26,420 nt of DNA from a virus: the IMG/VR virus record IMGVR_UViG_3300020174_000058, positions 1 through 26,420 of that record; one strand, 5' to 3'. The number at the start of each line of letters is the position of its first letter. Position 1 is the first letter of the stretch. Under the pieces are notes generated by a model that saw nothing but the letters and a program-made list of their open reading frames with translations, searched no databases and was not told the DNA's origin. The position numbers were made by a program, and so were the translations under genes. This document shows positions 6,275-12,888 of this stretch, piece by piece.

Positions 6275-7071
6275 TGTTAAAATTTTTAACGGTGGCGTTA
6301 ATAGCTGTTTTCTTAAACGGTTGTGCTACTGTACCAAAATATGAAGACCCTAAACTGTCTATCTCTCCTTTACAAAAGAAGTTTAAAGAGATAAAACCTT
6401 TAGATGGTCCACAGATTACAATTGCTGTCTATTCATTTTCAGATAAGACAGGTCAAAGAAAACCAAGTCAAAAGTTTTCTCAATTAAGTTCAGCAGTTAC
6501 ACAAGGTGCTGAAGTTTGGGTGATACAGGCATTACAAGAAGTTGGTAATAGTAGTTGGTTTAAAGTAGTAGAAAGAATTGGATTAGATAATCTAATCAAA
6601 GAACGACAGTTAATTCGTTCTACCAGAGAACAATACGAAGAAGAAAAAAATAAAAGATTAAAACCTTTATTGTTTGCTGGTTTAATTGTTGAGGGTGCTG
6701 TAGTTGGTTATGATTCAAATGTAGCAACTGGCGGTGCTGGTGCTAGATATTTGGGAATAGGATTACAAACTCAATATAGAGTAGATAATGTAACTGTTTC
6801 AATGAGAGTAGTAAGTGTATCCACAGGAGAAGTATTACTTTCAGTAGCAGTTGAAAAACAAATTTTATCAGTTTCTCAAGGCGGTGATGTGTTTAAGTTT
6901 TTAGATATGGGTACAAGAGCAGTAGAGATTGAATCAGGAACAACGGTAAATGAACCTGTTAATTATGCTGTAAGAGCAGCAATAGAACAGGCCGTAGTCG
7001 AAATGATATTAAAAGGTGAAGCAAAAAACCTTTGGAAGTTTAAACAAGGAGATAAAGTAAATGTTAAATAA
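6274..7071 (+). CDS. csgG: Curli secretion pore lipoprotein CsgG
   Basis: A 265-residue lipoprotein with lipobox FLNGC (Cys17). Conserved CsgG blocks are all visible: AVYSFSDKTGQRKP (about 51-64), FKVVERIGLDNLIKERQLIRS (about 96-116), VVGYDSNVATGGAGARYLGIG (about 143-163, transmembrane hairpin region), VVSVSTGEVLLS (about 179-190) and the NEPVN...AIEQAV stretch (about 226-241). It would form the nonameric outer-membrane channel that exports unfolded curlins. The constriction loop after GQRKP differs from E. coli (no Tyr/Asn at the expected places). Start coupled to csgF by TAATG. Full length with no frameshift. Confidence 0.95.
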   Translation: MLKFLTVALIAVFLNGCATVPKYEDPKLSISPLQKKFKEIKPLDGPQITIAVYSFSDKTGQRKPSQKFSQLSSAVTQGAEVWVIQALQEVGNSSWFKVVERIGLDNLIKERQLIRSTREQYEEEKNKRLKPLLFAGLIVEGAVVGYDSNVATGGAGARYLGIGLQTQYRVDNVTVSMRVVSVSTGEVLLSVAVEKQILSVSQGGDVFKFLDMGTRAVEIESGTTVNEPVNYAVRAAIEQAVVEMILKGEAKNLWKFKQGDKVNVK

Positions 7072-7774
7072 ACTAACAATTATATTATTTACATTATTGT
7101 TTGGTGTTAACGTTTATGCTAATGATATTTATATAGACCAAGTTGGTGATAGCTTAGATTTAGATATAGTGCAAGATGGTCAAAACAACAAAATTGGTAC
7201 ATCTTTAGTTGACGCTGATTTTGATGGTGATAATATGACGTTTAGTATTACTCAAACAGGTAACACTAACGAAATCACAGCAGACATACAAGGAAATACA
7301 TACACTGGTACTTGGGCGTTTACAGGTAACTCAAACACAGTTGACTTACTTTGTGATAGTTCAGCAAACGGAAATTGTGAAACTGTAACTTTAAATATCA
7401 CAACAACAGGTGATAGTAACGCTTACACAATTAACATTGGTGAAACTGGTGATGCTGAAAATGCTACAATTGCTTTTACAGTAACAGGTGATAATTCAGT
7501 TATCAACACAGATGTAGATGGTACAAATTCAGACATTACTGTAACAATGAATAACTCCGCTTCATTAGCAACAACAAGTGCTAATTCAGATGAGGGTAAC
7601 CAACTAGACTTAACTCAAACTGGAAACGGTGATAGTTTAGGTCATAGTATTACTTTAAACATCACAGGCGGTGGTAGTACATACACAGTAACACAATCTG
7701 GTATCTATGATAATAAAGTTGACGCTACATTTAATGGTGATAGCCAAGACGTAGATATTACACAATCTGATTAA
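7061..7774 (+). CDS. Secreted curlin-repeat (CsgA/CsgB-like) protein
   Basis: A 237-residue protein with AAGGAG before the start and an 11-base overlap with csgG. Signal peptide about 1-20 (VYA|ND). The mature chain is Asn/Asp/Thr/Gly-rich and has repeated strand-turn units of the curlin type: IYIDQVGDSLDLDIVQDG (about 23-40), FSITQTGNTNEI (about 61-72), LDLTQTGNGDSLGHSI (about 182-197), YTVTQSGIYDNKV (about 208-220) and a final VDITQSD. Several middle units lack the Gln. One Cys pair (98 and 106). It is the natural substrate of the adjacent CsgG pore, either the main fibre subunit or a minor one. Not assigned csgA or csgB because the repeats are degenerate. Confidence 0.85.
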   Translation: MLNKLTIILFTLLFGVNVYANDIYIDQVGDSLDLDIVQDGQNNKIGTSLVDADFDGDNMTFSITQTGNTNEITADIQGNTYTGTWAFTGNSNTVDLLCDSSANGNCETVTLNITTTGDSNAYTINIGETGDAENATIAFTVTGDNSVINTDVDGTNSDITVTMNNSASLATTSANSDEGNQLDLTQTGNGDSLGHSITLNITGGGSTYTVTQSGIYDNKVDATFNGDSQDVDITQSD

Positions 7775-7831
7775 CGATAAAAATGGACTTTGGAACAATA
7801 AACTTATTATTAATTATAGGGATATTAGTAT

Positions 7832-8932
7832 ATGCGAATATTGAGTTTTATAATTTTATTGATAATAACTTCTAACACTGCTTTTGCCAATATTGGTAAA
7901 GTAAGTGAACATAAAGGTTCAGGCCTTATCAAAAGGACAACTGGCGATAAGGTTGAAACCAATTTAGAAACTGATGTGTTTTCAATGGACGAAGTTTCTA
8001 CTGGACAAGGTAGAACAGGTATTACGTTTGTTGATGATACTAAAGTTGAATTGACTGAACACTCCAAATTAGTCATTGATGAATTTGTTTACGACCCCAA
8101 TACAAACACAGGTGCTTTAAGTTTAAAAGCAAGTTTAGGAAGTGTTCGTTATGCGAGTGGTCAAATAGCAAAGAACAGTAAGCAGAATGTAAAAATATCC
8201 ACACCAACTGCCACAATTGCTGTTAGAGGTACAGACTTTGCTATGATTATAGATGAGTTAGGTGGTTCTACAATCTTATTGTTACCAAGTTGTGATACAA
8301 CAGGACTATGTTATGTAGGAGAAATTGAAGTTATATCAGACGCAGGCCAAGTGATTATGAATCAGGCCTTTCAAGCTACAAGAGTAGAGGCGCCTGAAAG
8401 TAAACCATTTAAACCTATCTTGGTTGATGTAAATGAAAGTATGATTTCTAATCTTCTCATTTTATCTCCACCTAAAAATTTAAATACTGAAGAAAATGCT
8501 AATGAAAGAAAAGCAGTTGCTGATGTTTTAGATATAGACTTTTTAGAAATAGATATTTTAAATGAAGATTTACTATCAACAAAAGATGATGATAACTTTG
8601 AAGAATTAGATGTTGATTATTTGGCACAAGACTTTTTATCTGATGTATTAGACGCTATCAATAAAGTATTAGCAGAAAGTTTTTTAAGTCAGTTGACAGA
8701 TGTATTTGTTAAGAAGAAACAAAAGACAGGACAAGATACAGAAACAGGTATTATTATAATTGACAATGGAACATTTTGGGAGTTTAGACGAGAAGACACT
8801 AACAATTTTGTTAGATTACGATTAAGTAAATCAAGTGAGTATATTATCAATTTAACACAAGGTGATTTTGTAACAAGAGATTACATAATAGGAGATGGTA
8901 GTTTAAACAATATAGACATCTATCAAAAATAA
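7832..8932 (+). CDS. Exported FecR-domain protein with curlin-like C-terminus
   Basis: A 366-residue protein with signal peptide about 1-19 (AFA|NI). Residues about 48-140 form a FecR domain: VFSMDEVSTGQGRTGITFVDDTKVEL..., LSLKASLGSVRYASG and a closing STPTATIAVRGTDF, the hallmark of this family. About 150-160 contains a Cys pair (SCDTTGLC). About 228-290 is an acidic linker with repeated DVLDIDFL-like units. The last 60 residues have strand-turn units with INLTQGDF and NIDIYQK, reminiscent of curlin repeats. FecR domains of this stand-alone type accompany CHASE2 cyclases in cellular genomes (from memory). It may sense or nucleate fibre material in the periplasm or at the surface; inference. 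Confidence 0.8.
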   Translation: MRILSFIILLIITSNTAFANIGKVSEHKGSGLIKRTTGDKVETNLETDVFSMDEVSTGQGRTGITFVDDTKVELTEHSKLVIDEFVYDPNTNTGALSLKASLGSVRYASGQIAKNSKQNVKISTPTATIAVRGTDFAMIIDELGGSTILLLPSCDTTGLCYVGEIEVISDAGQVIMNQAFQATRVEAPESKPFKPILVDVNESMISNLLILSPPKNLNTEENANERKAVADVLDIDFLEIDILNEDLLSTKDDDNFEELDVDYLAQDFLSDVLDAINKVLAESFLSQLTDVFVKKKQKTGQDTETGIIIIDNGTFWEFRREDTNNFVRLRLSKSSEYIINLTQGDFVTRDYIIGDGSLNNIDIYQK

Positions 8933-8933
8933 T

Positions 8934-10226
8934 ATGTTTTATAAAATTTTAAAAAAGTTTGTTATCTATTTGTTTATCTGGATGGTATTCTTTTCTATAG
9001 TAGATAAAGTAAAAGCAGATTTATATTACGACACTTACGCTGGTACAGGTGCCACGCCAAGTTTTCCAGGTAATGGTGGTAGTTTAACATATCCCACAAA
9101 ATTAAGTTCAGGTACAATATCAAGTATAGATTACAATTGGGGAAGTGGTTATGTATTAGACTCTGGTAGAAACGAAAGGGTTATTGTACATATGTATGGT
9201 TACATCACCATACCAGACACAGGTTCACAGGACATACAGTTCTATCTATATGCTGATGATGGTGTGTATATGAAATTAGATGATACAGTTGTCATTAACG
9301 ATTGGCAAGAGCAAGGTGCTGGTACTTGGAACTATGTTTCAACAGACCAAACACTCACAGGTGGACAAACTTATTATATTGATATGTGGTGGTATGAAAA
9401 CGGTGGAGGTGCCGCCGTTAAGTTATATTGGGACCAAACAGGTTCAGTTGCGATTGTTCCTGCTTCAACATATTCTTTAACAGAACCAACACCTACTTCA
9501 GCTGCTACTTCAACACAAACAAGTTTAAGAACAACAACAAGAAATATTACCAATTCAGGTAATGCTATTTACATTGACCAAGCTGGAACTAATTTAGATT
9601 TAGATGTAGTACAAGACGGTGACGATAATTTAATTGCTGGTACAAGTACAACATCAAGTACAATAACAGACGCTAACATAAGTGGTGATTACAATACAGT
9701 AAATCTATCACAAAAGAGTGATAACAATGTTTTACTATTTGGTGTAAATGGTGACCATAATGATTTAACGGTATCACAAGGCGACAATGTAAATGACACA
9801 GGTGGTCATAGAGCAATTGTAGATGTAACAGGTAATTATAATAGTACATCATTGACACAATACGACACAGGTTTTGGTTCAGGTCAATTCGCTGACATAA
9901 ATATTTCTGGTAATGATAATACAATTACATCAACACAAAGAGAAACCGACAAAATGTTATTCATAGATGTCAACGGTTCTGATAATACTATAACAACTGA
10001 CCAAAAAGATTCAGGTCAACATTTTTTAGATATTACTGTAGGTTCAAATCAAACTGTAAGTGTAACTCAACAAGGTACAGGTGACCACGCTGCTACTATT
10101 GATATGGGTGGTTATTCAGCTGGACTTTCACTAGACCAAAATTCATCAACTGACCAAAATTATGTATTAGAACAAACTTGTGCTAATGTATCTGGTTGTG
10201 GTACAACAAGCGTAACTCAAAATTAA
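8934..10226 (+). CDS. PA14-domain/curlin-repeat fusion, secreted
   Basis: A 430-residue protein, one base after the FecR gene. Signal peptide about 1-28 (KVKA|DL). Residues about 30-180 are a PA14-type domain: YGYITIPDTGSQDIQFYLYA, DDGVYMKLDDTVVINDW (about 108-124) and YYIDMWWYENGGGAAVKLYW (about 147-166), the beta-barrel with DDG motif found in glycan-binding adhesins and glycosidases. A Thr/Ser linker (about 182-208) joins it to about 220 residues of curlin-like repeats from residue 211 (IYIDQAGTNLDLDVVQDG) to the end (TSVTQN), with at least eight units ending in Q. The first unit is nearly identical to that of the 7061 protein. A Cys pair lies at 416 and 422. Inferred: a fibre-borne adhesin exported by CsgG. 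Confidence 0.85.
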   Translation: MFYKILKKFVIYLFIWMVFFSIVDKVKADLYYDTYAGTGATPSFPGNGGSLTYPTKLSSGTISSIDYNWGSGYVLDSGRNERVIVHMYGYITIPDTGSQDIQFYLYADDGVYMKLDDTVVINDWQEQGAGTWNYVSTDQTLTGGQTYYIDMWWYENGGGAAVKLYWDQTGSVAIVPASTYSLTEPTPTSAATSTQTSLRTTTRNITNSGNAIYIDQAGTNLDLDVVQDGDDNLIAGTSTTSSTITDANISGDYNTVNLSQKSDNNVLLFGVNGDHNDLTVSQGDNVNDTGGHRAIVDVTGNYNSTSLTQYDTGFGSGQFADINISGNDNTITSTQRETDKMLFIDVNGSDNTITTDQKDSGQHFLDITVGSNQTVSVTQQGTGDHAATIDMGGYSAGLSLDQNSSTDQNYVLEQTCANVSGCGTTSVTQN

Positions 10227-12151
10227 TGAAGAAAATATTAACACATTGGACAATAGCATTTGTAACATTATTTGTTATTACATTTATAGGTTTAAAAGAC
10301 CCACAAGTTAAAGAGATATTAAGACTAAAAGGTTTTGATTTATTATTACAATCAGAACCAAAAGAAATTTCACAAGACATACACGTTGTAAGTATAGATG
10401 AAAAGGCCATAGAGAAGTATGGACAATGGCCTTGGAAAAGAGATGTACTTGCTGATGTAGTAAATCAATTAAGAGAAAAAGGTGCTGGTATTATAGTCAT
10501 ACCTATACTGTTTTCAGAATATGATAGACTAGGTGGTGATGAAGATTTTATTAATACAATCTATCAAAATGGTGTAGTTATAGCACAAACAGGAACAAAT
10601 CAAATTAATAAGAATGCTGTACCAAGAGGTGTTGCTAAAATAGGTGACCCACTACCTTGGTTATTTGAATGGGGAGGAATGTTAGGTCCTGTTAAAGAGT
10701 TTGGTGAATACGCTGATGGTGTGGGTGTGACAAACACAGCACCTGAAGTAGATGGTGTTGTAAGAAGAATACCATTGTTAATGAGAATAGGTGATGAGAT
10801 ATACCCAGCAATGGCAATAGAAGTAATAAGAGTTGCTACAGGCGCACCTAGTTATCAAGTTAAAACAGGTGAAGGTGGTATTATCGCTATGAGAGTACCT
10901 GGTTTTGATACAATAGAAACAGACGCTAATGCTCGTATCTGGTTAAGATGGAACAAAGAATATGTAACTACATCTATTGCTGATTTAGAAACAACTGAAG
11001 TTAAATTTAATAATAAAACAGTTATTATAGGAATGAATGCTGAAGGACTTGGTGGAATAATTGCGACACCAGTTGGAGAAAGATATGCTTACGAGTTAAC
11101 TGCTTCAACACTATCAACTGTATTAGATGGTAAGAATATTACAAGAGTTGATATAAGTTTTATATCTGAATTAGGAGTATCATTTATATTAGGTCTTGCG
11201 TTAATTCTTATTACAAGATTTATGCCTTATTGGGTGATAGGTTTAAAACTATTATCTTGGTATATAATTGCTGTTTATTTAAGTCATTATTTCTTTACAA
11301 AACATTTAATGCTTGTAGATGTAAGTTGGATTATTATAACAATTACAATTGTAGGATTTCATAGTGTCTTTAATAGATTTATTTTAGAGTTTAAATTAAA
11401 ACAACAAATACGAAAACAGTTTGAGAAGTATTTGGATCCAAGACAAGTTGCTATACTTGTAAAGAATCCTGAAAAGTTAAAACTTGGTGGTGATAGAAAA
11501 GAAATGTCTTTCTTGTTTATGGACATTGTAGGCTTTACTCCTATTTCTGAATACTATAAAAACAAAGATGATCCTGAAGGACTAGTTGCTGTAATCAATG
11601 ATTATCTAAATCGTATGAGTCAAATTGTTTTAAGAAATGGTGGTACGATTGACAAGTATATGGGTGATTGTATTATGGCATTTTGGAACGCACCATTAGA
11701 TTGTCCTAATCACGCCGAGATGGCTGTAAAGACAGGTATAGAATGTGCTGAAGAAACTGAAAAGTTAAAAAAAGAATTTAGGGAGAAAGGTCTTCCTGAT
11801 ATAAACATAGGTTCAGGTGTAAACACAGGAACTTGTATTGTAGGTAATATGGGTAGTGAAAACCGATTAGATTATTCTGTTGTAGGTGACGCTGTAAACT
11901 TGGCAGCTAGACTTGAAGCTGCTACAAGAAATTATAAAGATGAAAATGGAAAGGTTACACCTTTGATTTATTCTTCTTATACAAAAGAGCAACTCAAAAA
12001 TATTAAGTCAATAGAGTTAGATAAAATTAAGGTTAAGGGTAAAGATGAGTTAGTAACCATTTATAAACCAGTAACAAACTTAATGGAGAACTATGACCTT
12101 ACTTCAAAAAAGAAAGTTAAGACTAATAGCAAAAAGGATAATAAGAAATGA
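10226..12151 (+). CDS. CHASE2-domain membrane adenylate/guanylate cyclase (class III)
   Basis: A 641-residue protein starting on a TAATG junction with the PA14-curlin gene. One N-terminal transmembrane helix (about 8-22), a periplasmic CHASE2 sensor (about 30-300, with FDLLL, VVSIDEKAIEKYGQWPW and ILFSEYDR), three transmembrane helices (about 312-330, 335-355, 360-380) and a class III catalytic domain (about 425-615). Catalytic residues are intact: Asp433 in FMDIVGFT and Asp481 in DKYMGDCIMAFW for metals, Lys477 as the likely purine-selecting Lys, and Asn558/Arg562 in GDAVNLAARLE for the transition state. Ser551 at the second selector position fits class IIIb. Predicted product cAMP; cGMP not excluded. 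Very unusual for a phage. Confidence 0.92.
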   Translation: MKKILTHWTIAFVTLFVITFIGLKDPQVKEILRLKGFDLLLQSEPKEISQDIHVVSIDEKAIEKYGQWPWKRDVLADVVNQLREKGAGIIVIPILFSEYDRLGGDEDFINTIYQNGVVIAQTGTNQINKNAVPRGVAKIGDPLPWLFEWGGMLGPVKEFGEYADGVGVTNTAPEVDGVVRRIPLLMRIGDEIYPAMAIEVIRVATGAPSYQVKTGEGGIIAMRVPGFDTIETDANARIWLRWNKEYVTTSIADLETTEVKFNNKTVIIGMNAEGLGGIIATPVGERYAYELTASTLSTVLDGKNITRVDISFISELGVSFILGLALILITRFMPYWVIGLKLLSWYIIAVYLSHYFFTKHLMLVDVSWIIITITIVGFHSVFNRFILEFKLKQQIRKQFEKYLDPRQVAILVKNPEKLKLGGDRKEMSFLFMDIVGFTPISEYYKNKDDPEGLVAVINDYLNRMSQIVLRNGGTIDKYMGDCIMAFWNAPLDCPNHAEMAVKTGIECAEETEKLKKEFREKGLPDINIGSGVNTGTCIVGNMGSENRLDYSVVGDAVNLAARLEAATRNYKDENGKVTPLIYSSYTKEQLKNIKSIELDKIKVKGKDELVTIYKPVTNLMENYDLTSKKKVKTNSKKDNKK

Positions 12152-12293
12152 TAAAAAAAGAAAATTATATTTACTCAATTTACATTGGCTCAAAATTAAG
12201 AAACAAAAGTTACGTAGGAGAAAAAAGACTTTAATTAAGTTATTTAAAGAAAGAAGATTACAGTATTTAAGATCAATGTTAAAGTCAGCATAA
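12093..12293 (+). CDS. Possible small very basic protein
   Basis: A 66-residue frame that begins inside the cyclase gene (59-base overlap) behind a GGAG site. The product is extremely rich in Lys, Arg and Leu, with AGA/TTA codon choice like the neighbours, and no acidic half. It could be a nucleic-acid-binding peptide or simply open because of A-rich sequence. A competing 28-residue frame starts at 12148 on an ATGA junction with the cyclase stop. No family recognised; existence uncertain. Confidence 0.35.
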   Translation: MTLLQKRKLRLIAKRIIRNDKKRKLYLLNLHWLKIKKQKLRRRKKTLIKLFKERRLQYLRSMLKSA

Positions 12294-12309
12294 AAATAAA
12301 TACTTAAAA

Positions 12310-12390
12310 GGAATATTGGTAAGTTAACATAGTACAAAGACTCTATATCGGAGTACGCCCCATAGGGAAACATTAAACTTACACTATTCC
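12310..12390 (+). ncRNA. Structured RNA-like element (three-way-junction fold)
   Basis: An 81-base element closed by two stacked stems: GGAATA (12310-12315) with TATTCC (12385-12390) and GTAAGTT (12319-12325) with AACTTAC (12376-12382). Inside are a hairpin ACTC/GAGT (12340-12343 with 12351-12354) and a small CCC/GGG hairpin (12359-12361 with 12365-12367). It is not a tRNA (no T-loop, no anticodon arm). It lies between the cyclase operon and a late promoter. It could be a 3'-end structure of the operon mRNA, an RNA-processing site or a riboregulator; ligand unknown. Confidence 0.45.
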
Positions 12391-12392
12391 TC

Positions 12393-12400
12393 TATAAATA
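12393..12400 (+). promoter_or_regulatory. T4-type late promoter
   Basis: An exact TATAAATA box in the context CTATAAATAGG, 3 bases after the structured element. The expected start of transcription (about 12406) is only 2 bases before the ATG at 12408, so the transcript would be nearly leaderless; the AGGA at 12400-12403 would not be transcribed from here. Confidence 0.65.
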
Positions 12401-12407
12401 GGACACT

Positions 12408-12845
12408 ATGTCACAAAATGTAGAAACAGATATTAGGATTCAATTAGAATCTTTAAGAAAAGATATTGAGAGTGTTAACTCTATCAATACTCGTTTAGAT
12501 ACGGCTATTGATAAATTAACAGATGTATCTACATCCATCAAACAAATGCTAGCCGTCCACGAAGAAAAAATCCAAAGACAAGAACAAATAGACGAAGTTA
12601 TATTTGATAAGTTAAAAGAAAGAGCTAACGAAATAGATAATGTTTATAGAGACCTAGCCAGAGAGTTAGACCAAGTTGAAAAACGACTATTAGTTGAAAT
12701 TAAGTCATTAAAGAACGATATTGGTGGACGAGTAGGTATACTAGAAAAGTGGAAATGGCTAATTGTAGGCGGTTCCATAGTCGTTGGATGGGTACTTTCC
12801 AAGAACTTTATACACATTATTAATATGATGAATATAGTATCCTAG
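12408..12845 (+). CDS. Coiled-coil protein with C-terminal membrane anchor
   Basis: A 145-residue protein. Residues about 5-110 are a long coiled coil with a TSIKQMLAVHEEKIQRQEQIDE segment (about 42-63) that I recognise from conserved marine T4-like phage proteins. About 113-132 (WKWLIVGGSIVVGWVLS) is a transmembrane helix, giving a tail-anchored topology with the coil in the cytoplasm. It stands alone between two promoters, a late one upstream and a sigma70-type one downstream. Function unknown; a late membrane role is plausible. Confidence 0.7.
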   Translation: MSQNVETDIRIQLESLRKDIESVNSINTRLDTAIDKLTDVSTSIKQMLAVHEEKIQRQEQIDEVIFDKLKERANEIDNVYRDLARELDQVEKRLLVEIKSLKNDIGGRVGILEKWKWLIVGGSIVVGWVLSKNFIHIINMMNIVS

Positions 12846-12847
12846 AC

Positions 12848-12876
12848 TTGACTTTTTGACTGATATATAGTATATT
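12848..12876 (+). promoter_or_regulatory. Sigma70-type promoter of the primase/nrd block
   Basis: TTGACT (12848-12853) and TATATT (12871-12876) are separated by exactly 17 bases. The start would be near 12883, some 5-6 bases before the primase ATG, which has no ribosome site, so this mRNA too would be nearly leaderless. The -35 box carries the CTTGAC core shared with four other promoters in the window. Confidence 0.6.
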
Positions 12877-12888
12877 AGTCTTTGTGTT

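Noticed and set aside
7783-7875. A 30-codon frame with a hydrophobic helix between the curlin-like and FecR genes
   Set aside because: No ribosome site, and it overlaps the FecR gene start by 44 bases. Hydrophobic translation is expected by chance from the signal-peptide coding region in another frame.
5816-12151. Cellular contamination or chimeric assembly as the source of the curli/cyclase operon
   Set aside because: Codon use (AGA, TTA, ACA, GGT) and base composition match the flanking phage genes, and the operon starts at a T4-type late box. Still, read support across both borders cannot be seen here.
12148-12234. A 28-codon frame on an ATGA junction after the cyclase
   Set aside because: The junction is attractive but the product is short and featureless and competes with the 12093 frame. 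Mentioned under that entry only.
12310-12390. tRNA or glutamine (glnA / downstream-peptide) riboswitch at the structured element
   Set aside because: No T-loop, anticodon arm or CCA end for a tRNA. The glutamine-riboswitch signatures I remember (a GGAAGUAGG block and a closing GAAGGAACG) are absent, although a three-way junction is present.
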